This document shows, piece by piece, positions 44,404-55,572 of a stretch of 64,000 nucleotides of DNA. The notes under the pieces were generated by a model that worked only from the letters and a program-made list of their open reading frames with translations, was not told the origin of the DNA and made no database searches. Positions within the stretch are counted from its first letter, which is position 1. The number at the start of each line of letters is the position of its first letter. This stretch comes from Usnea hakonensis. Taxonomy: Eukaryota; Ascomycota; Lecanoromycetes; Lecanorales; Parmeliaceae. The stretch covers positions 248,001 through 312,000 of the forward strand of contig BLJB01000067.1 of the NCBI GenBank assembly GCA_013423325.1, read 5' to 3'. Position numbers and translations under genes: made by a program.

Positions 44404-44569
44404 TGATGTGGTATACTGGCTTTTGCCTGCAGGAGCCTTCCACAGGGCTCCCAGTAGCTTCCTTATATAGGTGGCTTAGTGATTAGTCAGTATAGTAGTA
44501 TATAGTAGATCCTTCTATATAGAAATATAATTATCCTTCCTACCCTTACGATCTGGATCCTAGTATTTA
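44404..44569 (+). repeat. 5' LTR (166 bp)
   Basis: Begins TGATGTGGTATACTGG and ends TAGTATTTA, where the other copy has the canonical CA. Its first ~90 bp keep C and G; its inner end is mutated to T and A. Confidence 0.88.
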
Positions 44570-44899
44570 ATAGAGGTTATACCCGGATCTTTATTAAGGC
44601 CTCGAAAGTCCTTATTTTATTTATTATCTATTATTTATTTATACTACGTATATCTATAGGCTACGTACTATATTTACTTAATAAAAGAATTTATTTTATA
44701 AGGCTCTCGTTATATTCTACTTATTACCCTACTTATTATTCTATTAATTCTACTTATTATAATCTCCCGGAGGCTTCGGTAGAAGCTTAGTTATTATTAT
44801 TATTACTATTATTACGCCCTTTATTCTCGTAGCCTCCCTTATAGTCCTTATAGTCCTTATAGTCCTCGCGGCTTTTCTAGCTCTTACCTCTACCCTTAC

Positions 44900-47400
44900 T
44901 ACCTACTATAGTAACGTTTAGAGTAGATTTTAAATTATATAGATATTATAATAGTAGAGATATACTAGCTTCTAAATAGCTAAAGAAATTAGACTAGAAA
45001 CTAGAAAGATATACTATAAACTAAAAAGTCCCCCCTTACTATTATATTTAAGCCTTTAAATTATTACTAATTAAGGATGTATTAAACTAGTTAGAAACTT
45101 ATCCCTAGGCTATTAAGATTCTTATAAAAAATAATCTAGATAATACTAATATTCGGGCTTTTTGGAATCTCCTAGTTACCCGATTTTCTACTAAATCTAT
45201 AAAAGTATCTTCGATATCGTTTAATATAGAGCTATTAGAGTTCTAATAATATAATAAATCTTTAGCTACGTACTATAAGAGACTTATAGTACTAATATAA
45301 TATATTAGAGCTAGGGATAGGCCTAGTAAGATTACTAAGTCTATATTAGTACTTTAGATACTTAAAGCGGCGATATTAGAATCTATTATAAAGGCTTTTC
45401 TATATAGTCTTATAGATCCCGATATTAGACGTAAAGCTACTAAGGGCCTTATCTCTCCTAATTGGTCGCTACTAGGAATCTATAATTTAGCCGAGGAGAC
45501 CTAATATACTAAGGCGGCCGTTTAGAAGTTTAATAAGGAAGAATAAAAAGCTAAAGAAAACAATATCTTAAAGGTATTAATATAGAAGATTATATTTAAA
45601 GCTTAGCTAAATAATCTAGTATTATTCTTTTAAATAAATACTAGGCCTACGAAAGCCTCCCCCGCTTAGAATCTTAAAGGCCTTAGTATACTTTTTAATA
45701 AGCTTAATCGAGAAGGTATATCTAGTAGAAGCCTTTAATAGCCCCCGATATTTATATTAGTTTAGTAGTCTTAGAGTACTCGCCTAAATAATTATCCTAG
45801 TTATTCTATTACTAATATTAATAGCTATACTAGTAATTATTCTAGTAACTATACTAGAAATAATCCTAGTTATCGTCTATTCCTAGATTAATCTAAGTCT
45901 ATTCGTAATTATAACGGCCCTTAGAAGGCTATTATAGGCCCTAGTAATTATAGAACTACCCCCCGGGATCTATTAGATAAATCGAAGTTATAAAATCTCT
46001 ATATTAGTAGCTCTAAGCCGTATAGCCTAAGGATTAATAGTCCTATATATATAAGGTATAGGGAATTAAAGATAAAAAAAGATAATAGGTATATATATAT
46101 TCCGCTATCCGCTTAGGAGTAGTTATACCTCTAAGAGCTAGTCTTTAATATACTAGTATAGATTAACTTTACTACTATAGGGTTCGAAGACTTTAATAGA
46201 AGAGTTAGCCCTTAGAAGCCTCTATTAGACCCCTCTAAGGGGTCGTTATTATTAGTCTCTAGTATATAGACTCTATCTAGTACTTATATATCCTAGTTAA
46301 ATTCTATTATCTATAGCGTATCTAGTACGAGTCGAGTATAGTTAACGCTAGTCGAGACCTTCTATAATAAAACGTCTAGACCCGGGAAGAGGCCTAGAGT
46401 AGAGGAAATTCCCGATAGTCCTAGATATAATTAAGTATAGGCGCCGTAGCCTTAGTAGCCTAGTTAATTCTAATAGACTTATTTATCTTAACCTTAGCTT
46501 CTTATTATATTCTAAATAAATAATATCTATTAAAAAATTAAGTTTAAGAAGCGAGTTAATAGTAAAAAGGTAGAGTCTATACCTCTAGTTAGATTATTCG
46601 ATAAGCTTATTAGGTCCTATAACTCCTTAATATTTATTAGAGCCGTACTATAGTAGACTAAAGTCGAGTTATTATTACTAAATTTAGTAGCCTAGTCGCC
46701 GTCTATAGATAGGGAGCTTAAGAGACTTTATACCTAAATAATAAAAAAACGCGAGAAGAAAAAGCCGGCTTAGTAAGACTTTATATCCTAATAGTTTAAC
46801 CCTATTTTTAACTAGTAATATACTATACCTTAGACTTTTAATCTATTATAGTAGCCTCTAATAGTACCTTAGATATTTAATCCTTTATAGTAGTCTACTA
46901 CTATACTATAGGCTTTTAATTTATTATTATAATAGTAATCCTAGTAGCCCTCGATATTTATACCGGCTTAATAATTCTAGTAGTCTTAGGGATTTATACT
47001 ACTACTCTAGTTATAGCCTTCCGTAGTACTAATCCTAGAAGTCTTATTAAACTTAGTTATAGCGTAGCCTAATATATATATTAAGTTTCTAAGTACTATA
47101 GTAGGAAAGGAAAAGGCGTTCCGAGTAGTAGTATCTATAAGATCTAAAGGTAGCGCTAAATAGAATCTAGCCTAAAAGTAAATCTAGGTTAACTAAGGCT
47201 CTAAGATAAATATAATAAACCCGTTAATAGCTATCGTAATTAAAGTAAAGCTCTATCTATTAGTTAAAGTAGGCTTTAAAGGTCTTATTATATAGACTAT
47301 AGACTCCTTTAAGTCTACCCTAGAGTACTATATAATATTTAATATATATGTTAAAGGGATCTAGAGGTCTATTAAATACTTTATATCCCTAGTAAGATAA
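44900..47400 (+). pseudogene. gag and protease region remnant
   Basis: The stretch between the 5' LTR and the recognisable reverse transcriptase must hold gag and protease. It is too mutated for me to name individual domains. Confidence 0.4.
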
Positions 47401-48199
47401 GGCCTATATAAAGAGTCCCGTCTACTACTTAGGCTATTATAGCTATATAGCGTCGATACTTTTATCTCGATAAGATTATCGTTAATTCGTATTAGGGACC
47501 CGTTAATTAGGGAGATAACTAGAAATATTATAGGACTAGAGTTAATCTATTATAGAGACTAGAATATAATTATATATTCTAAGGCTATCCGATCTATTAC
47601 GGTAGAGTCGATCTAAGATCCTAAATCTAGGAATAATAAGGAAGGGTTATTAGAGGAATCGGAAGATAAGCTTTTAGATATTAGTAAGGATTTTTAGAGA
47701 GTCCTTAGTAGGACTTTAAACTACCTAGAAGTACTAGTATATAAAAAGCTATCTTAAGATTAAGGCGATCCGGGAGTACTATTATTATATCTAAAGTACT
47801 CTAGAAGCCTTCTATAGGCGATATCGTTATATTATATACTATTATACTAGGTATACCCGGTAAGGCGTATAAATATTACCCTAATAGAAGACTATAGAGA
47901 TCTACTTCTAAGTATTAACCCTTAAATAATATACTAGAGGATTAGATAAAAAAGATAGATCTTAAATAGATATTTAGGCCTCTAATACCTACTCCTATTA
48001 ATAGATTAATAGTACTTTAGCTTCTATACTAGTATAAGTATTTAGATAGTAAAGACTTTACGAATCTTCTATATATCGATTTAATTACTTATTAAGTCTA
48101 TATTACCCCAGGTATAAAGTCTTTTATAGTACGCTTCTAAAAGAGGTAGCCGTAATATACGGAATAGTAGATAAGAAAACTGGTTTAAGATAGCTTACT

Positions 48200-50850
48200 A
48201 GATAATATATATAAGTTTATAAAGCCTACGAATAGGCGCTTATTATAGTAGAATACTAGGGTAGTAATAGTAGATAAGAGTAAAAATCCTAAGCCCTCTA
48301 ACGAGCTTTAGATAATCTTTAACTACTTCTAGATCTATAAGGACCTCCTAGATATATATATAGAGCTTAGTTCTAAAGTATATAATTATTTATCTAATCC
48401 TTACTATAGATACCTTTTTAAGATAGATCTTAAGTACGCGTATCTTATAGTTCTACTATATCTAGATAATCGTTACTACTTCACCTTTACTATATTAGGG
48501 ATTAGATAGTATTAGCTAATATATATATAGTCTAAATCGAAGTCTATTAGATTTACTATAATAGCGGCGGTCTATAAGGGCTTTAGCGCTATTCCGCTAC
48601 TATATCTAGAGCCCTCTCTACTATACTCTATTAATCCTAGTATTCCCCTACCCCTATTATTCTATATAGATAACTTCTTTAGCGGCTTTAAAGACTTTAA
48701 AGACTAGTTTATCTTCCTAAAAGATTACTTCTTCCCTAGAGTAGAATAGTCTAAAATAGTACTATCTTTTTAGAAACTAAAGCTATTTATAGAGTTAATT
48801 AATATATTAGGGGTAAGATATTATATAGGTAGTTATATTTATATCTAAAAGGGACGTATTACTAAAATCGCGGCTTTCCCTATACTTTAGGATTAAATAG
48901 ATATACGAGCTTTTCTAGGAGTTATTAGGATTACCCGGAGATAGATAAAAAACTTTACGGAGCTTACTAGACTACTAAATAGGCTTATTAAAAAAGTTGA
49001 ATAGCGTTAGATAGACTAGGAGTAGCTATTATTCGAGATCCTATATATTAAGTATTCTATTATTACGTCTATTTACGGCCTAGACCTTATCTCCCTATAC
49101 TATATTTATATAGATATATTATTATACGGAGCTAGTATATATCTTATCTAGTTTCGTATATCTATAGAAGCCTTTAGTAGTAGTAACTAGCTTATAGAAG
49201 TATCTATTATATATAACTCCCTAGCGTTTTCTACTATTTAGAAACTATATCCTATATATAAAAAAGAACTTTACGCTATTATAAAGTTTTATAAGAAATA
49301 TAACTATCTATATAAGTACCCTATTAATATTACTATTATCTATATAGATTATAGGCCTCTAGTTTACTTTTTAAAGTCGGATCTCTATAAGGGGATATAT
49401 AGCTACTAGGCTAATAGCTTAAGGCGACTTTATATTAAGATAAGATATATTTCTAGATCGAGGAATAAAGTAGTAGATAGTCTCTTATATATTCTCTTCC
49501 CGGGTAATATCTATAATACGGCTAGTAAAGCCTACGCTAGATACTTAGTAGAGGGTAGCCCTAGATAGATATAGATAAATAATAAGTATAGCTTTAAAGC
49601 CTTCTTTAAAGGTCTTAATAGTACTACTCGAGCTAAAGTCGTAGATTATAGGACTACCTAGGGAGTACTAGTCTTTAGAGTTAAGATAATAGTAAGTTAA
49701 GCTAGAAGTAAGTCTAGGAGATAGTACTATATATATCTAACTTCGGGGTAGTTCCGGGATATATATCGGATTTATATAATTAACGATATTGATCCTATAT
49801 TAGTTAGCCCTACTACTACTACTAAATCGTTAGACTATCGAGTTAATAAGTCTATAGGAGTCCTCTAGAAGTATTATTAATAGGCCTAGCTACCTTATAT
49901 CCCTAAGCTTATAATTCTATCGATCTTATATATAGTTTATAACTAGGCTAGATATTAGGGGAAGGCTAGAATATTATTAAAGCTTCGTAGATATATATAT
50001 TAGCCGGGATAGTCTTAGAATATTAAGCGTTACCTTACTAGATATTTAAAGTATACTCGTTATAGTCCTATAATCTATTCCTAGTTATTATATCTAGTTA
50101 TTATTATAGGTTCTTTTAGACTATTTAAGATTAACTTTATAGGGCCTTTAAGAAGATTACGCCTAGAAAGCTTATTTATCCTCTATCTTATAAACTACTT
50201 TTATAGGTTTTCTATAATATTTCTAAATAAGATTATAAATATTATTAACGTTATACCCGCTCTTAAATAGGCTTTTACCTTATATACGAAGCCGAAGGCT
50301 ATCTATTAGGATCGCGGTTAATATTTCGAGAACTAGCCCGTAAAAGACTTCCTAAAAAGACTAGATATAGTATTCTTCTTTAGTCTATCCGGGTCCTCCT
50401 AAAGTACTAGGATAATAGAGGTTAGTAATAAGATACTTAAAGATATTATATATAAAGGAAGAGATTAGGAAGATAATCTTAAAAAGTCTACTAGATATAC
50501 TAATTTTTAGATTATCGATTATTTAAGGTTTACCCTATATAAGATCCTAATAGGTATACTACCTACCCTAGATATATCCGAGATATAGAAGCCTTTAGTA
50601 GATATTAATAGTATCTAAGTATATATAGTATCTCTAGAGAACTCTAAAGAATATAGTAGTCTAGTATAATAGTATATTACTTATTAATTAGAGCTTTAAG
50701 ATTAGGTTATATAAGCCTTAATTACTAGGAAAGAGAAGGAAGTAGCTAAGTATAATTAAGATATAAAGAAAACTATATTCGCTATTAATAATTTAGTAAT
50801 ATTATATTAAAAGGATACTAGGAAGCTAGAACCGCGTTAGAGGGGGCCGT
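48200..50850 (+). pseudogene. pol remnant: reverse transcriptase, RNase H, integrase
   Basis: Reading through many TAG/TAA codons: KIDLKYAY (reverse transcriptase, near 48421), LLFYIDNFFSGFKD near 48655, where the catalytic YxDD has become YIDN by G-to-A, then IRAFLGVIRITRR. RNase H traces follow (YGASIYL near 49130; KKELYAIIKF; YRPLVYFLKSDL). Integrase traces run from about 49950 (RYIYQPGQS) through IYQDRG near 50310 to RRGPFRIN-like sequence near 50850. Only the order and residual motifs are claimed. Confidence 0.8.
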
Positions 50851-51556
50851 TTCGTATTAATAGACTAGTAAATGAAAGAGGGATATCCTATAGGCTTTAA
50901 TAACTTAATAGAAGATAAATTAAAGGTATCTTCTATAGTAATTATCTAAAGAGGTTTATATCCTACTCGGGTTATTTAGTAGATCCCTTAATAGACCCCT
51001 AGTTACTCTTTTACTAGATAATCCGGAAGCCTACTAGATATACGAAGTTATATTTAAGACCCCTAAGGCCTCTATAAGAGCTACTCTATAAGATACCCTC
51101 CGAGCCCCTATAAGACTATTATTAATCGGTAATCTATCCGATATATTATTATATAGTATTTTAGTATAGATCCCTAATAGTACCTTTAAGAGGCCTCTAA
51201 GGGAGGTTATAGTCTAGGCGTACTATTATAGGAGGCTATATCGGAATATAGATCTATCTAGAAGATCTAGAAGTTATTATAAGGGCTTTATATTCCCTAG
51301 GAAGTTTCTCTAGGAGGTTTTAATATATATATATAGATTATATTATAGAAGGCTTCGTTATATACTAGGATTATAGAGGTATTAATAAAGTAGTATATTC
51401 TATTAATATAGTACTTATTACTTATTAGCTAGTATATAGCCGGTAGTATTATATTTCTATAAGGCCTTTACTAGGAGTAGTATAGTATATTAGGGTATCT
51501 TTATAAGATATTACTAGGTAGTTACTAGGGCTCTTATCCTATTTTTATAGGAGGCG

Positions 51557-51722
51557 TAATATAGTATACTAGCTTTTGCCTATAGGAGCTTTCTATAGGG
51601 CTCCTAGTAGCTTCCTTATATAGGTGGCTTAGTGATTAGTTAGTATAGTAGTATATAGTGGATCCTTCTATATAGAAATATGATCATCCTTCCCACCCTC
51701 ACGATCCGGATCCTAGTATTCA
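51557..51722 (+). repeat. 3' LTR (166 bp)
   Basis: Begins TAATATAGTATACTAGC, the mutated form of the 5' copy, and ends TAGTATTCA unmutated. Same length as the 5' LTR with no obvious indels. Confidence 0.88.
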
Positions 51723-52197
51723 GTTCAGCTTACTTTACAATAATAATAACAATGGCAACACTCGACCCCTCTGACCGCTGAAAGAGGTAAAGCAAGCAAT
51801 CTTTGGTAGTAACTACATCTAAGCCTCGATATCGCTCCAGCCCTTTTTGAAGCTTAAGTGCTCAAAAATTGCCTCAGATGTTCTCATTTTATTGAATGTT
51901 TGTTCATCGCTTTCAAAAAAGAAGAGGAAAGGCATCCATTCCTCGTGCTTCCCTCAATCTTCTCGAGCAAGACAACATTGCCTGCTTACGTTTTTCTCAC
52001 GTAATCAGTCTCTCTCGATTTGCAGTAATCTTATGTCTCTCTACCCTGTTCAAGTCGGGCAAAACCCTTCTAAGCACCCCCTAACCGGCCGTTTTTAAAG
52101 ATATTAAGAAGCTCCCAGCACATGACAAAAACATAACAACCCACGACATTTCCACATCCTCTTCCAGCTATCCACCGCGGATAAGCTCGCAGTAAAA
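51723..52197. other. Promoter flank between LTR element and next gene
   Basis: Base composition returns to normal immediately after the LTR. No specific site recognised. Confidence 0.4.
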
Positions 52198-52734
52198 ATG
52201 GAGGATGCCGCACAGGGTGTCCCCCAACCCGACGCCTTTCTCCAACCAAACTACAGATCCGAAAACTCAACATCCAGCAAAGCCAAGCCACTGACCCCCA
52301 AAACCTTCACTGGTATGGTCAACACCAGCGACGCCGCCACTGAACGTCGCTTCAAGGGAACCTTCAACGTGCTCGGAGGGTCAAGCCTGTATAATCGTCG
52401 CCTTGAAGCCAACCTCGCACTCAGCAGGGAGGGAAATGGTGGATACGCCGAGTGGAATCGTAGGCGCCAGGAAGCTATTGATAGGGGCGAGGATCCGAAC
52501 GCGGAGTCAATTGCCAAAATAGAGGCGAGGCAGCCGGATAGCTATCTCGAGAGGACATGGAGGAAGCTGAGCGGGAAGAAGAAAACGAAGGCTTTGGAGT
52601 ATGAGGCTAAGATGGCGAAGGAACAGAAGGCCATGCATACGAGGGCCAAGGCTGGCAATGGAGGAGACTTGGGGGCAGCTGAGGTGTATCAAGGTTTGGA
52701 TGACAGGAAGGAAGATGATGGCATCATCAGATAA
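52198..52734 (+). CDS. Small conserved fungal protein
   Basis: Single exon, 178 aa. MEDAAQGVPQPDAFLQPNY leads into FTGMVNTSDAATERRFKGTF and SLYNRRLEANLALSREG. A charged helix-rich C-terminal half follows (YLERTWRKLSGKKKTKALEY). No signal peptide or membrane segment. I recognise no domain, but the compact, charged single-exon frame is convincing as coding. Its 3' end is 116 bp from the convergent Arc1-like gene. Confidence 0.65.
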   Translation: MEDAAQGVPQPDAFLQPNYRSENSTSSKAKPLTPKTFTGMVNTSDAATERRFKGTFNVLGGSSLYNRRLEANLALSREGNGGYAEWNRRRQEAIDRGEDPNAESIAKIEARQPDSYLERTWRKLSGKKKTKALEYEAKMAKEQKAMHTRAKAGNGGDLGAAEVYQGLDDRKEDDGIIR

Positions 52735-52850
52735 GGCGACTTGCACTTCTGCCAGCGACATGCAAGTCTAAATATTGTGAGGACACACAGGGTACTGCAG
52801 CGTTGTGAGCAGGTTATTGGGTATATAACTGACTGAATTGCTTTATGGCT

Positions 52851-54179
52851 TTATCGCACCACCGCTCCTCTAAGGCTCTTCACTGTGCACTTCCCTCCAC
52901 TTTTCGTCATCAACGCCTTGATCCCCTTTCCCTTGTTCCCATCTATGTCAGCTTCCACTCCACCCGCGTCGAATCCCACCTCTAGGGCCTTGGTCGTCGT
53001 GAAACCGGGCTGCAAGCTCTCGAAGATTCTTCGTTTTGGATTGAGAACTTCCTGAGGCTCGCCGACCCACCCGTCAAAGCAAACTCTCTCACCGGCGACC
53101 GTTCCTTCGGGAGGGCTGACCAACTCCACCGGGCCTCTATGAGAATCCTCTTCGCCCTCCGTTAGCCTTGGTGATGCGGCCAAGACCATAGCAGCAGACT
53201 TCACGCCCCTCATTGTCACAGGCTTGAGATTACAAACAGCTATTATCTTCCTTCCCTGCATCTCTTCCAGCGGTACCAGCCCGTTCAGCCCAGAGCATAC
53301 AGTACGTACGACCTGACCTTCATACTCCGAGGTATTTTCAGTACCTGGAGGGTCTCCGCAGGCTATTGTAGAAACATAAAGAGAATCGGCGTTAGGATGC
53401 TGGATAGCTTTAAGAATGTGGCCGACGCGGAGATCTATAAGATGTGGGGAGAGGGGTGTCTCTTTTGGCGATTGCTTGGCGGGTTTGGGAGCTTTCTCTC
53501 GCTTCTCCTTCTTGCTGGTTTGGGGGGCGGCGCCATCAGCCATTGCTGGTTTCGATTGCGATTCCGACACTTGCGCTATTTCCTTGCGGTCTTTACCCTT
53601 GCCTACCGCTAATTGCGTCTGCCCATCTGCAGCTGCAGCCTCAGCTTTCTCCTTTTTTTTGCGCCCTTTCTCCTCCTTGGAATCTATAGGCTTGTGTACG
53701 AATTTAACGTCGTCAACATCTACATTGACCTTGTCATCTGCTGAGAGTGACAAGCCAAATAACGGGGCGTTCTGCACAAAGTCGATATAGCGTACGATGT
53801 GATGGTAACCATGTTCCCCAGTCCGTTCCTCGACACTCCATGACTTCACTGCCTGGACTAATCGGTGAAACATGGCTGCGTCTGCTATTGAAGGCTTGCT
53901 GCCGAGTAAAGTTGTGCGAGTGGAGAGATGGACGTTAAGTGAGCCCAGACGTTCAGCATGTTTTGCTTCGTCTTCGTCAAATGCAGTAAGATGAGATGAT
54001 GCAGTCAGCCATTGTGAGATCTCAACCTTCTCATTGTCGGTATAGGAGATGTCAGGGTAGAGCTGGTGGGAGGTGGTGCTAGACAGATCTGCTTCCGATG
54101 TAGTGGTTGGTACTGTAGAAGGAAAGGAGGAATGCAGAAAGGCGACAAGATCTTTTGGGGAGGATATTGAGGTCGACAT
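52851..54179 (-). CDS. arc1: Arc1-like tRNA-binding cofactor (EMAP II/tRNA_bind domain)
   Basis: Single exon, 442 aa from the Met at 54179 (MSTSISSPKDLVAFL). The N-terminal half has the GST-C-like fold expected for Arc1 (SKPSIADAAMFHRLVQAVKSW). A Lys/Ala-rich linker (RKKKEKAEAAAADG; KKEKREKAPKPAKQ) binds RNA in the family. The C-terminal EMAP II-type OB-fold starts at LIDLRVGHILKAIQHPNADS and includes CSGLNGLVPLEEMQGRKIIA and CNLKPVTMRGVKSAAMVLAA. Arc1 holds methionyl- and glutamyl-tRNA synthetases and delivers tRNA to them in the cytosol. The frame is open to an upstream Met at 54362, adding 61 Arg-rich residues; see findings. Confidence 0.82.
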   Translation of the reverse strand: MSTSISSPKDLVAFLHSSFPSTVPTTTSEADLSSTTSHQLYPDISYTDNEKVEISQWLTASSHLTAFDEDEAKHAERLGSLNVHLSTRTTLLGSKPSIADAAMFHRLVQAVKSWSVEERTGEHGYHHIVRYIDFVQNAPLFGLSLSADDKVNVDVDDVKFVHKPIDSKEEKGRKKKEKAEAAAADGQTQLAVGKGKDRKEIAQVSESQSKPAMADGAAPQTSKKEKREKAPKPAKQSPKETPLSPHLIDLRVGHILKAIQHPNADSLYVSTIACGDPPGTENTSEYEGQVVRTVCSGLNGLVPLEEMQGRKIIAVCNLKPVTMRGVKSAAMVLAASPRLTEGEEDSHRGPVELVSPPEGTVAGERVCFDGWVGEPQEVLNPKRRIFESLQPGFTTTKALEVGFDAGGVEADIDGNKGKGIKALMTKSGGKCTVKSLRGAVVR

Positions 54180-55572
54180 GGAGTTGAAGGTAAATGATAA
54201 CGTCGTTTTCAGAGGAAAATTTGCCCGAGGCACTAAGATTCGTGGGTCCCAACGTCGAAGCTGGCGAGGGAGGGCTCTCAACAGTTCCAGGCTCGTGTAT
54301 CTTCCAAAGGTGCACGTGTATTTACTTGTTCTTCTGCGAGGAAAATGAAAGAGCGACGTCAATCGACCTCATTCCTAAGCGAGCCTTGGCACATCAAGAA
54401 AATTCTATTGTCTACAACATTCAGTCTACAGAAAGGCACGTATGTGGATTTCAACAGTAGAGTTGTATCGGAGGTCAGTACAGTGTGTCCAGAAGCGTCT
54501 CGGTTGCTTATCTTCAATTGTTCTGGGTGTGATTGGGTTATTACTGGAGAGGAAATTGTGTTCCCTAGAGTTTCGACATATACTACGCCCAGAACCCATC
54601 AAATAAGACTCTCCTCGTTTTGTCGAGCACCATACGCCCTTCAATACGCTGCTTCTCCTGATTTTATTGTGAGAGCTGTTGGTCGAATATATTGGAAGGA
54701 TCTTGCTTGTTGGCAGTCAGAAGAAATCTGACGTTAGCACCGGGCATGGAAAAATGTCAGTTCTCCGGACGCCTTCATGGATATCCCTTGTAAGGCAAGC
54801 AGAGAATGGTTTGCGTAGACCGTCTGTGGCAAATCCATGACTGTAAAAACGGCATCGATGCATTATCTTCTCGGTCCAAGATCGTTTTCTGTTATGAGTC
54901 GAGCCAAATGTAGGAAATGGTCAAACCGTCACGACCAATGGAGACATCGGCCTGGCGCGCTGGCACTCGAAAACTGTTCTCTGATATGGTCCGAGGGGCC
55001 GTAGGTCAAGAGTATTCACAGGTGTCGATTCGTTCCACCCAGGTCTCGTACATAACTTGTTCTGTTCGTACGGAATATGCAATCAAGAAAGTGATGACAG
55101 CTGGACCCTTCATCAAATACATGTTCATCGAAGGCGTTGTGAAGCTATATTGAGACGTTCTCAGGCCATTCTCAGATGGATGCCTAGCCCATCAAATCCG
55201 CAGCCTTTTGTTCGATGAGAGCGAGGGAGCTCTCCGCAAGACCTCCTCTGCCGGTTGGGGAAGTCGAGAGGTCAACAATTTTGGCGTGCGGCCGTTGTAC
55301 TTTATCCGCTGAACTACTAAAAGAACACTTTTCTAGATCATTATATGTTAGCAAGGTACACAAGGATATTGAAAACGAACGTTCGATTGTGTTGATTGTT
55401 AACGTTGCTATTTGAGACATCCTTCCAATCCTTGCTTGAGTATTTACGGTGAGCCTTGATGAATTAAGTATGTACACAATGGCCAATCTACTTATTAATT
55501 CTTGCCACTTTTCCCATGTCTGATATCGATAGAAAACGATCAATAAACGCGGAAGCAGCGAGAGCTGCAAAA
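54180..55572. other. Intergenic region between Arc1-like gene and CHO2
   Basis: About 1.4 kb. Frames at 54345-54731 and 54917-55153 (plus) are open but show no family signal or good splice extension. No repeat seen. Confidence 0.5.

Larger units (their letters stand above)
44404..51722 (+). mobile_element. Dead Ty3/gypsy LTR retrotransposon, heavily mutated by RIP
   Basis: Two 166-bp long terminal repeats bound a 7.3-kb element with no open frame of 60 codons. The interior is AT-rich, packed with TA and nearly devoid of CA and TG, the signature of C-to-T change on both strands at CpA sites. Translating the plus strand through the stops still shows gag-like, reverse transcriptase, RNase H and integrase regions in Ty3/gypsy order. 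A purine-rich GAGGCG just before the 3' LTR is a plausible polypurine tract. I see no clean target-site duplication. Not capable of transposition. Confidence 0.92.

Noticed and set aside
44399..51727. Target-site duplication of the LTR element
   Set aside because: The 5 bases flanking each LTR do not match convincingly; CAGCTTACT occurs near both sides but not at the borders.
54345..55153. Plus-strand genes in the Arc1-CHO2 gap
   Set aside because: Frames of 78-128 codons without motifs or supported introns.
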